Shown piece after piece: positions 14,461 to 21,762 of a stretch of 36,626 bases of DNA; position 1 is the first letter of the stretch, and every line of letters starts with the position of its first letter. The notes under the pieces were generated by a model. It searched no databases. It was given only the letters and a program-made list of their open reading frames with translations, and was not told where the DNA came from. The position numbers were made by a program, and so were the translations under genes. This DNA is from Flavobacterium fluviatile (GTDB lineage: Bacteria > Bacteroidota > Bacteroidia > Flavobacteriales > Flavobacteriaceae): NCBI RefSeq assembly GCF_010645065.1, contig NZ_JAADZW010000030.1, forward strand, positions 1-36,626, given 5' to 3'.

Positions 14461-15714
14461 ATGGCATTAAAGCGAGTTGTTGTAACAGGATTAGGTGCTC
14501 TTACTCCCATCGGGAATAATATCCAGGAGTATTGGGATGCACTTATTAATGGTGTTAGCGGTGCTGCCCCAATAACGTATTACGATACAGAGAAGCATAA
14601 AACCAAGTTTGCCTGTGAAGTGAAAAACTTCAATATTGAGGATTATATGGATCGTAAGGAATCTCGCAGATTAGATAAATTTGCCCAGTATGCAATTGCT
14701 GCGAGTGATGAAGCTATTAAAGATGCGGGATTAACAGACGAGAATATTGACAAGCAAAGAGTAGGGGTTATCTGGGGAGCAGGAATAGGAGGTTTGGAAA
14801 CTTTTCAGGATGAAGTAATGTACTATGCAAAAGGTGACGGAACTCCAAAATTCAATCCTTTCTTTATTCCCAAAATGATTGCCGATATTGCACCAGCGCA
14901 TATTTCAATGCGTAATGGTTATATGGGTCCTAACTATACTACAGTTTCCGCTTGTGCATCTTCTGCAAATGCTTTGATTGATGCTTTCAACTATATTCGT
15001 TTAGGAATGTGCGATGTTATTGTATCTGGTGGTTCTGAAGCAGCAGTTACTATTGCAGGTATGGGAGGATTCAGTTCTATGCACGCCCTGTCAACAAGAA
15101 ACGAAAGCCCCGAAACAGCTTCAAGACCTTTTGATGCAACCAGAGATGGTTTTGTTTTAGGTGAAGGTGCAGGAGCCTTAGTTCTTGAAGATTACGAACA
15201 TGCAAAAGCCAGAGGAGCAAAAATTTATTGCGAAATTGGCGGGGGCGGAATGTCATCTGATGCTTACCATTTAACAGCTCCGCACCCGGAAGGAATTGGA
15301 GTTATTGCAGTAATGCAGAATACATTGAGAGATGCCGGAATGAAACCTGAAGAAGTTGACCATATTAACACACACGGAACTTCTACTCCTCTTGGAGACG
15401 TTGCTGAGTTAAAAGCTATCAGCGCTGTCTTTGGGGATCATGCAAAAACGATCAACATCAACTCAACAAAATCAATGACAGGACATTTACTTGGTGCTGC
15501 AGGAGCTATTGAGGCTATTGCTTCTATTTTAGCTATGCAAAACGGTATTGTTCCTCCAACAATAAATCATTCTGTGGTGGATGAAAATATTGATCCTTCA
15601 TTAAACCTTACTTTAAATAAACCTCAAAAAAGAGAAGTAAATGTTGCTATGAGTAACACTTTTGGTTTTGGAGGACATAATGCCTGTGTATTGTTTAAAA
15701 AATTAGTTGACTAA
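14461..15714 (+). CDS. fabF: Beta-ketoacyl-ACP synthase II
   Basis: Condenses malonyl-ACP with acyl-ACP during fatty acid elongation. It has 417 aa from ATG 14461 (MALKRVVVTGLGALTPIG). The frame is open a few codons further to a TTG, but the leader hairpin ends there and the canonical start is the ATG. The active-site Cys lies in TVSACASSANA, and the two histidines are in NTHGTSTPLGD and STKSMTGHLLGAAGA. The C-terminal NTFGFGGHNACVLF motif is present. It follows acpP and precedes rnc by 9 bp, the typical order. Confidence 0.97.
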   Translation: MALKRVVVTGLGALTPIGNNIQEYWDALINGVSGAAPITYYDTEKHKTKFACEVKNFNIEDYMDRKESRRLDKFAQYAIAASDEAIKDAGLTDENIDKQRVGVIWGAGIGGLETFQDEVMYYAKGDGTPKFNPFFIPKMIADIAPAHISMRNGYMGPNYTTVSACASSANALIDAFNYIRLGMCDVIVSGGSEAAVTIAGMGGFSSMHALSTRNESPETASRPFDATRDGFVLGEGAGALVLEDYEHAKARGAKIYCEIGGGGMSSDAYHLTAPHPEGIGVIAVMQNTLRDAGMKPEEVDHINTHGTSTPLGDVAELKAISAVFGDHAKTININSTKSMTGHLLGAAGAIEAIASILAMQNGIVPPTINHSVVDENIDPSLNLTLNKPQKREVNVAMSNTFGFGGHNACVLFKKLVD

Positions 15715-15723
15715 TTTCTGTAT

Positions 15724-16464
15724 ATGAATATTATCAAAAAAATATTTTCAAAATCCCGTTCTCAAGAAGACGGGATTTTTTTTGACACTATTCAGAAAAT
15801 TCTTGGCTTTCAGCCGGTTTCGCTGGAATTTTACAGGAAAGCATTTACACATCGTTCTTCTAATAAATTGGATGCATCAGGAAATCCGATTAATTACGAA
15901 CGGCTTGAGTTTCTGGGCGATGCTATGTTAAGCTCTGTCATTGCTGCACATTTATACAACAAAGCACCTAACGGAGATGAGGGTTATTTAACCAAAATGC
16001 GCTCCAAAATTGTGAGCAGGGAACATTTGAACGAATTAGGTAAAGATCTAAATTTAGTACGTTTTGTTGAGAGCAAAGTGCCAGTCCAGCATTTTGGTGA
16101 AAATATTCATGGAAATATTTTTGAAGCACTTATAGGTGCAATTTATTTAGATCTTGGATATTCTTTTTGTGAAAAATTCATTCAAAACAGGGTTATTATA
16201 CCTTATGTCGATATTGCCAGGCTTGAAGGAAAAGTAATTAGTTACAAGAGTCTGGTTATTGAATGGTGTCAGAAAGAAAAAAAAATCTTTCATTACGATA
16301 TTTTTGAAGATAACGGGATTGACGGGCAGCGTTTGTTTGGCGTTAAACTGAGTATAGATGACAAGATAGTAGCAAGAGCAAGGGCAACTTCAAAAAAGAA
16401 AGCGGAGGAGAAAGCATCACAAAGGGCTTATTTCGCATTTCAGGAAAAGATGGATAAGAAATAG
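15724..16464 (+). CDS. rnc: Ribonuclease III
   Basis: Cleaves double-stranded RNA for rRNA maturation and antisense or small-RNA decay. It has 246 aa. The signature ERLEFLGDAMLSSVIA carries the catalytic acidic residues, with the second acidic site in HGNIFEALIGAIYLD. A dsRNA-binding domain occupies about residues 170-240 (SYKSLVIEWCQKEKK ... ATSKKKAEEKASQRAYFAF). Its start lies 9 bp after the fabF stop, so it is probably translated from the fabF message. A perfect 10-bp terminator-like stem with eight T residues lies inside codons 9-20, which may limit or autoregulate its expression. Confidence 0.96.
   Translation: MNIIKKIFSKSRSQEDGIFFDTIQKILGFQPVSLEFYRKAFTHRSSNKLDASGNPINYERLEFLGDAMLSSVIAAHLYNKAPNGDEGYLTKMRSKIVSREHLNELGKDLNLVRFVESKVPVQHFGENIHGNIFEALIGAIYLDLGYSFCEKFIQNRVIIPYVDIARLEGKVISYKSLVIEWCQKEKKIFHYDIFEDNGIDGQRLFGVKLSIDDKIVARARATSKKKAEEKASQRAYFAFQEKMDKK
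15750..15783 (+). terminator. Terminator-like hairpin inside the start of rnc
   Basis: AAAATCCCGT (15750-15759) and ACGGGATTTT (15770-15779) are perfectly complementary around a 10-base loop, and the T run extends to 15783. It begins 26 bases after the rnc ATG. By sequence it equals a strong intrinsic terminator, yet it is fully in the rnc coding frame. It may terminate the acpP/fabF transcript, attenuate rnc, or be a cleavage site. Confidence 0.6.
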
Positions 16465-16588
16465 ATAAAAAGTAGTGTAATATTCTTAATGCTATAACGT
16501 TTTCGTTTATAAATTAACAAAAACATACTGTTCCTGACTGTTTAAGCTACGATAGAAATAGTATATTTACAGCTTGATATTTCATGAC

Positions 16589-17077
16589 ATGGCTATTCAT
16601 AGATTGGATTTAGACGAATTTGACGAAATTGATTATTATTTGATGGCAATCCATACTTCTTTAGAAGATTATAGATTAGCTTATTTTATCAATAAAAAAC
16701 TTCCGATAAACTTAAGTAAGAGCAAAAATGAGATTCATGCTCAGACTAAGGAAGGTGAGGCAAATTTTTCCAGATTTTATTTTTATGATACTGATAAAGC
16801 CCTTTCATGGAATTTGATTCAGAATAAAAATGAAATCATTTCTGTGAGTAAAAATGATTTTCAGAATTTGTTTTCAAATGAAAATAGTGAGATTTCAACA
16901 ACAATTCATTTACTTCCTGAATTCAAAAAAGTAGATTTTTTCCTGAAAATCGATAATAGTGGTGAGGCTATAAACTTTTCAGAAATACAGCAAAAGCTAA
17001 ATACAATTGAGAGTATCGCGGCTATTTATGCTGTAGATATCAATAAAATAAAATCAAAAAACAATTTAATTTTTTAA
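16589..17077 (+). CDS. IPExxxVDY family protein
   Basis: Uncharacterised Bacteroidota protein of 162 aa. ATG 16589 (MAIHRLDLDEFDEIDYYLMA) is preferred over an in-frame TTG five codons upstream. The diagnostic motif appears as LPEFKKVDFFLKID near residue 110, a slight variant of I-P-E-x-x-x-V-D-Y. The sequence is acidic, soluble, and lacks a signal peptide or membrane segment. It lies 4 bp upstream of pyk and downstream of rnc, a conserved position in flavobacteria, so it is probably co-transcribed with pyk. A TATATTTA sequence at 16563-16570 may be its -7 box. Function unknown. Confidence 0.82.
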   Translation: MAIHRLDLDEFDEIDYYLMAIHTSLEDYRLAYFINKKLPINLSKSKNEIHAQTKEGEANFSRFYFYDTDKALSWNLIQNKNEIISVSKNDFQNLFSNENSEISTTIHLLPEFKKVDFFLKIDNSGEAINFSEIQQKLNTIESIAAIYAVDINKIKSKNNLIF

Positions 17078-17081
17078 AGAA

Positions 17082-18515
17082 ATGCTTACAAACAAAAAAA
17101 CCAAAATTGTAGCTACACTTGGACCTGCATGTAGTACTAGAGAGATCATTAAGGATATGATCGAAGCAGGGGTTAATGTGTTCAGAATCAATTTTTCGCA
17201 TGCAGATTATGAAGGAGTTAAAGAGAAAATAAATATTATTAGAGGACTAAACGAAGAATTTGGATATACTACTGCAATCCTTGGAGATTTACAGGGACCA
17301 AAGCTTAGAGTTGGTGTAATGGAAGAAGGGACAGTTGTGAACGATGGTGATATTATTACTTTTACAACGGCTGAAGATATTGTAGGGAATGCTCAGAGAG
17401 TATTCATGAAATATCAGAATTTCCCGAATGACGTGAATCCTGGTGAGCGCATCTTGTTGGATGATGGTAAGCTTATTTTTGAAATTGTTTCAACAGATAA
17501 AAAAACAGAAGTTGTTGCTAAGGTAATTCAGGGAGGGGAATTAAAATCTAAAAAAGGGGTTAATCTTCCAAACACTAAAATTTCCTTACCGGCTTTAACT
17601 GAAAAAGATATTGCTGATGCTATTTTTGCTATTGAGCAAAAGGTGGACTGGATTGCACTTTCGTTTGTTAAAACACCTCGTGATTTACAAGATTTACAGG
17701 AGTTAATCGCTAAGCATTCAGAATATAAAATTCCAATTATCGCTAAAATCGAAATGCCGGAAGCTCTTGAGAACATGGATAAAATTGTTGCTTATTGCGA
17801 TGGTTTAATGGTGGCTCGCGGAGATTTAGGTGTTGAACTTCCTGCGCATGAAGTGCCATTGGTTCAAAAAGATTTAATTCGCAGAGCAAAAACTGCCAGA
17901 ATTCCTGTTATTGTTGCTACACAAATGATGGAAACAATGATTACAAGTCTGACACCAACAAGAGCTGAAGTAAATGACGTTGCAAACTCAGTAATGGACG
18001 GTGCTGATGCCGTAATGTTGTCAGGAGAAACTGCAACAGGAAATTATCCGGTTCAGGTAATCCAGAGAATGACCCAGATTTGTGAAGCTGTTGAAGATTC
18101 TCCGCTGATTCATGTACCTCAAAATACACCACAAATCAAAACAAAACGTTTCATAACCAAAACAATTTGTCAGCAAGCGGCTATAATGGCCAACACAATT
18201 CAGGCAAAAGCAATCTGTACATTGACAAATAGCGGTTATACAGCTTTTCAAATTTCGGCATGGAGACCATCATCGGCACATATCTTAGTATTTACATCAA
18301 ACAGAAGAATTTTAACGCAATTGAATTTATTATGGGGGGTTAAATCATTCTTCTATGATAATGAAAGCAGTACTGATGATACTGTAACTGATGTCAATAA
18401 TATTGCTATAGAAAAAGGTTATGCCGTAAAAGGTGACTATTTGATTAATCTTGCTGCAATGCCAATTAAAGATAAGGGAATGGTTAATACCATGAGAGTT
18501 TCTGAGATAGAGTAA
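17082..18515 (+). CDS. pyk: Pyruvate kinase
   Basis: Final ATP-forming step of glycolysis: phosphoenolpyruvate plus ADP gives pyruvate. It has 477 aa. TKIVATLGPAC opens the barrel and NFSHADYEG binds nucleotide and substrate. The B domain spans about residues 75-170. The active-site signature IPIIAKIEMPEALENMD contains the catalytic Lys, followed by VARGDLGVELPAHEVP and MLSGETATGNYPV. The C-terminal domain begins near residue 350. It follows the IPExxxVDY gene by 4 bp and ends at an intrinsic terminator, closing the fabF-rnc-pyk region. Confidence 0.97.
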   Translation: MLTNKKTKIVATLGPACSTREIIKDMIEAGVNVFRINFSHADYEGVKEKINIIRGLNEEFGYTTAILGDLQGPKLRVGVMEEGTVVNDGDIITFTTAEDIVGNAQRVFMKYQNFPNDVNPGERILLDDGKLIFEIVSTDKKTEVVAKVIQGGELKSKKGVNLPNTKISLPALTEKDIADAIFAIEQKVDWIALSFVKTPRDLQDLQELIAKHSEYKIPIIAKIEMPEALENMDKIVAYCDGLMVARGDLGVELPAHEVPLVQKDLIRRAKTARIPVIVATQMMETMITSLTPTRAEVNDVANSVMDGADAVMLSGETATGNYPVQVIQRMTQICEAVEDSPLIHVPQNTPQIKTKRFITKTICQQAAIMANTIQAKAICTLTNSGYTAFQISAWRPSSAHILVFTSNRRILTQLNLLWGVKSFFYDNESSTDDTVTDVNNIAIEKGYAVKGDYLINLAAMPIKDKGMVNTMRVSEIE

Positions 18516-18541
18516 TTTATCTTAGGAGAACATCTGAATAC

Positions 18542-18578
18542 AAAAGCCATCAAAATTTATTTTTGGTGGCTTTTCTGT
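18542..18578 (+). terminator. Intrinsic terminator of pyk
   Basis: AAAAGCCATCAAAA and TTTTGGTGGCTTTT arms with a short loop, about 26 bases after the pyk stop. Confidence 0.85.
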
Positions 18579-18754
18579 ATAAAAAACTTTTTCATGACTT
18601 TAATACTTTGTTGTAAATAACTGATTTTAAGTGTTATAATATATTTCCGCAAAAATTTAACGAAACTGATACTAACAAATTGTATATAATTTGATTGTTT
18701 TGTAACAAAATATAAATTATAGCAACTAATTTATTAAATCATTAAATAAAAATT

Positions 18755-19951
18755 ATGAATCGATTATCAATCAAATCAGTATTGATAGCTTCAGTGTTTT
18801 TTGTTGGAGCGACGAACAGTTTTGCACAAGACATTTTAGTAAATTCACTAAAATTAAATGCAAGTGATAAAAGCAAAGAAAACTTTAAATTCACTGAAGT
18901 TATTAATTTAGGAACTACTTCAGTAAAATTACAGGGTTCTTCCGGAACTTGCTGGAGCTATTCTACAAATTCTTTTTTAGAGTCTGAAATGATTCGTTTA
19001 GGAAAACAGCCGGTAGAATTGTCACAAATTTTTTCTGCAAGAAATGTGTATGTTGAAAAAGGGAAAAACTATGTACGTATGCATGGTGCCGTTAATTTAG
19101 GAGATGGAGGATCTTTGCATGATGTAATTAATATGTATAAAAAATACGGGACTGTACCAAGAGAAGTTTATAACGGACTCAACTACGGAACAGATAAAAA
19201 TAAATTTGCAGAAATGGCAGCTCTTATTGAAGGGGTTTTGACAGCTGTTGTTAAAAATCCAAATGGTGAATTGACGCCAAGTTGGGAAAAAGCATATGCT
19301 TCAGTTATCGATTCTTATTTAGGAAAAGTTCCGGATAATTTCACCTATAAAGGAAAAAATTATACACCACAAAGTTTTGCTAAAGAAATAGTTGGAATTA
19401 ATCCTGATGAATATGTAGAAATGTCATCGTTTACAAGTGCCCCGTATTATCAGAAAACAGTTTTGGCAGTGCCGGATAACTGGTCATTTGATCAGGTTTA
19501 CAATGTTAAAGTAAATGATATGACTGATGTTATTGATAATGCTTTGAAAAAGGGCTATACAGTAGCATGGGCGACTGATGTGAGTGAGAAAAGTTTTAGC
19601 TGGAAAAATGGTATAGCCTATGTTTCGACAAAAAAGTTTGAAGTTATGACTGCTGAAGAAAAAGCAGATATGTTTAACGGACCAAAAGCAGAACCTGAAA
19701 TCACCCCGGAAATGCGTCAGGCAGCTTTTGACAATTACCAAACGACAGATGATCATGGAATGCATATTATCGGTTTGGCAAAAGATCAGACAGGAAAAGA
19801 ATATTATATAGTTAAAAATTCATGGGGAGAAACAAACGACTATAAAGGTTTCTTGTTTGTGACTAAAAATTTCGTTAAATATAAAACAACTGCCCTAATG
19901 GTTAATAAAGGAGGACTTCCAACAGAGATTGCAAAAAAACTTGGAGTTTAA
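18755..19951 (+). CDS. Secreted C1-family (bleomycin hydrolase-like) cysteine peptidase
   Basis: Papain-fold peptidase of 398 aa. Residues 1-25 form a signal peptide ending NSFAQ. The triad is visible: C66 in GSSGTCWSYSTNSFLESE, H337 in DDHGMHIIGLAKD and N355 in YIVKNSWGE. The long insert between Cys and His and the GTCWSYS...FLESE start match the PepC/bleomycin hydrolase subgroup. The classical members are cytoplasmic, so export here is notable. It could degrade peptides in the periplasm or outside. No T9SS tail is present. It stands alone with a long AT-rich upstream region and a strong hairpin terminator. Confidence 0.87.
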   Translation: MNRLSIKSVLIASVFFVGATNSFAQDILVNSLKLNASDKSKENFKFTEVINLGTTSVKLQGSSGTCWSYSTNSFLESEMIRLGKQPVELSQIFSARNVYVEKGKNYVRMHGAVNLGDGGSLHDVINMYKKYGTVPREVYNGLNYGTDKNKFAEMAALIEGVLTAVVKNPNGELTPSWEKAYASVIDSYLGKVPDNFTYKGKNYTPQSFAKEIVGINPDEYVEMSSFTSAPYYQKTVLAVPDNWSFDQVYNVKVNDMTDVIDNALKKGYTVAWATDVSEKSFSWKNGIAYVSTKKFEVMTAEEKADMFNGPKAEPEITPEMRQAAFDNYQTTDDHGMHIIGLAKDQTGKEYYIVKNSWGETNDYKGFLFVTKNFVKYKTTALMVNKGGLPTEIAKKLGV

Positions 19952-19973
19952 TTATTAAAAAACATTTAATTAT

Positions 19974-20020
19974 CCTGACAAACTTAGAAACATGTGTTTT
20001 TGAGATTTGTTGGGATTTTT
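19974..20020 (+). terminator. Terminator of the C1 peptidase gene
   Basis: CCTGACAAA and TTTGTTGGG form a 9-bp lower stem (two G-U pairs). Further pairing of AGAAA with TTTTT lies above it, and the sequence ends in ATTTTTGTTG. Begins 22 bases past the stop. Confidence 0.65.
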
Positions 20021-20057
20021 GTTGTTATTTAGCAATATAAATAGATTAAAAAGTTAA

Positions 20058-20088
20058 TTGTGTAAAAACAGGGCTTTCTATATTTTTG
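20058..20088 (+). promoter_or_regulatory. Promoter of the metallophosphatase gene
   Basis: TTG at 20058-20060, 20 bases, TATTTTTG at 20081-20088, 24 bases before the ATG. Consensus spacing. Confidence 0.72.
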
Positions 20089-20112
20089 TAATTAAAGATT
20101 AAATAATTAAAA

Positions 20113-20838
20113 ATGAGAACATTTGTTATAGGTGACATTCATGGTGGTTTACTTGCACTTGAGCAAGTGATGAAAAGAGCTGAAGTGACAGAGGAAGATA
20201 CTTTAGTATTTCTTGGGGATTATGTTGATGGGTGGAGCCAGTCACCCCAGGTAATTGATTATTTGATTCATCTTCAAAGCAAACAAAATTGTATTTGTAT
20301 AAGAGGAAATCATGATGAGCTATTATTAGAATGGCTTAAAAATGCAAAAAATAATGAACTTTGGTATCAGCATGGTGGTGAGGCTACAGTTTTGGCTTAT
20401 GAAAAATTGAATAAGGGAGAAAAGCAGGTACATATAAAATTTTTAGAATCACTTGAAGATTATCATCTCGATGAACAAAATCGTTTATTTGTTCATGCAG
20501 GTTTTACAAATTTAAATGGGGTAGGCTATGAATACTTCCCAAAATTATTTTACTGGGACAGAACATTATGGGAAACAGCCCTTTCTTTAGATCCGAATAT
20601 GAAAAAAGAAGATTTGTATTATCCTAAAAGATTTACATTATATAAAGAAATTTTTATCGGGCACACGCCTGTCAGCCGCATTGGAGAAACCGTTCCTGTG
20701 AACAAAGCCTGTGTTTGGAATGTTGATACCGGAGCAGCCTTTAAAGGTCCTTTGACAATTATGAATGTAGATACAAAAGAGTTTTGGCAAAGTGAGCCTT
20801 TAAATCAATTGTATTCTAATGAAAGAGGAAGAAATTAG
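20113..20838 (+). CDS. Calcineurin-like Ser/Thr protein phosphatase
   Basis: Binuclear-metal phosphoesterase of 241 aa, cytoplasmic. The motif order is complete: GDIHGG (residues 8-13), LGDYVDGW (about 34), RGNHDELL (about 65), HAGF (about 130) and IGHTPVS (about 183). This is the PrpA/PP1-like small bacterial phosphatase pattern and also fits diadenosine tetraphosphatase relatives. The substrate is not determinable from sequence. It has its own promoter. The downstream gene begins 40 bp later behind its own -7 box (TATTTTTG at 20850-20857), so the two are probably separately transcribed. Confidence 0.85.
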   Translation: MRTFVIGDIHGGLLALEQVMKRAEVTEEDTLVFLGDYVDGWSQSPQVIDYLIHLQSKQNCICIRGNHDELLLEWLKNAKNNELWYQHGGEATVLAYEKLNKGEKQVHIKFLESLEDYHLDEQNRLFVHAGFTNLNGVGYEYFPKLFYWDRTLWETALSLDPNMKKEDLYYPKRFTLYKEIFIGHTPVSRIGETVPVNKACVWNVDTGAAFKGPLTIMNVDTKEFWQSEPLNQLYSNERGRN

Positions 20839-20849
20839 TTGTAAAGTTC

Positions 20850-20857
20850 TATTTTTG
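20850..20857 (+). promoter_or_regulatory. -7 box (TATTTTTG) of the DUF6646-like gene
   Basis: TATTTTTG 21 bases before the ATG at 20879. The -33 region is poor (TTAGTTG at a short distance). Confidence 0.5.
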
Positions 20858-20878
20858 CACATAAAAATTTTAAAATTT

Positions 20879-21409
20879 ATGAAAAAAGTTATCACACTAT
20901 TGTTTTTGGTGTTATTCGGAGCTGCACAGGCACAACAGGCTTTTAAAGGAAAAGGAGATACAAAAATTAATATTGGAGCCAATATACAGGATGACGGATC
21001 AGGAATCCAGGCTTCTGTTGATTTTGGTCTGGCAGAAAATTTTTCTTATGGTTTTGTTACTTCTTATCTATTGGGAGTAAATGAATTTTCTGGATTTTAT
21101 AATGGCGGAACAACTCAATATACTAATGAAAAACCAGATTTTAAAGATCGTTTCGATGCTAAATTCAGAATAAATGCCAACATTGGAAATGTTTTTAATA
21201 TTGATGAAAAATTAGATATTTATCCTGGTTTAAGTTTAGGGCTGAAAAATTTTGGAGGCCATGTAGGAGGACGCTATTTTTTTACTGAAGGATTTGGTGT
21301 TTTTACAGAGTTAGGATTTCCTATTGCAAGATATGGAGACAATGACGATATGTTTGATCACTTAAACAATCAGTTTACCTTCAGCTTAGGAGCCTCTTTT
21401 AATTTGTAA
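20879..21409 (+). CDS. Secreted beta-rich protein, DUF6646-like
   Basis: Exported protein of 176 aa, probably outer-membrane or periplasmic. I chose ATG 20879 because it opens a clean signal peptide (MKKVITLLFLVLFGAAQAQ). The longer frame begins inside the preceding gene. The mature part alternates short strands: INIGANIQDDGSGIQASVDFG, FSYGFVTSYLLG, LDIYPGLSLGLKNFG. It ends in FTFSLGASFNL, an aromatic-terminated last strand typical of small outer-membrane barrels. The pattern resembles flavobacterial DUF6646 proteins, a family of unknown function. An intrinsic terminator follows. Confidence 0.75.
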   Translation: MKKVITLLFLVLFGAAQAQQAFKGKGDTKINIGANIQDDGSGIQASVDFGLAENFSYGFVTSYLLGVNEFSGFYNGGTTQYTNEKPDFKDRFDAKFRINANIGNVFNIDEKLDIYPGLSLGLKNFGGHVGGRYFFTEGFGVFTELGFPIARYGDNDDMFDHLNNQFTFSLGASFNL

Positions 21410-21428
21410 AAAAATATAATAAAAGAAG

Positions 21429-21466
21429 GAAAGCGTCAATTTGTAATTTCAAATTGGCGCTTTTTC
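21429..21466 (+). terminator. Intrinsic terminator of the DUF6646-like gene
   Basis: AAAGCGTCAATTTG and CAAATTGGCGCTTTTT arms with a 6-base loop, 20 bases after the stop. Confidence 0.85.
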
Positions 21467-21762
21467 TGTTATAAAAATTAAGAATTTTCTGTTTTTTTAA
21501 ATTTCAGCATTTTAATTTAAATCTTTCGTGTAAAATATCTTTTTTTTAGAAAATCTATTGTTTTTTCAGGGATTCGGATAATTTAAATCTATAACGTTGT
21601 AGTTATTTTATTAATATTTATACATTGTTTTTTTTTAAAGATATTTATTTTTTTTCTAAATTATTTTGTGATTAATAAATTTTAGTTATTTTCGTGTAAT
21701 CGATTACATTTTGTTTCGATGATTTAAAAACTAAACTATCTATTACTTAAACCACATTTTTT
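21467..21762 (+). other. Long AT-rich leader/promoter region of the pectate lyase gene
   Basis: No gene is visible. The region is extremely T-rich (runs near 21540, 21630 and 21650). It holds a perfect palindrome at 21695-21708, with near-consensus -7 sequences beside it (TATTTTCG near 21688, TACATTTTG from 21704). Confidence 0.5.
21695..21708. promoter_or_regulatory. Perfect 14-bp palindrome, LacI-type operator candidate
   Basis: TGTAATCGATTACA is a perfect palindrome centred on CG, the form typical of LacI/CcpA-family operators. It lies 54 bp before the pectate lyase ATG and overlaps a near-consensus -7 box, so binding could switch the gene in response to pectin breakdown products. No LacI-family gene is in the window. 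Confidence 0.6.

Noticed and set aside
18701..18713. Palindrome TTTTGTAACAAAA upstream of the C1 peptidase
   Set aside because: AT-only arms in a very AT-rich leader; expected by chance and not tied to a promoter box.
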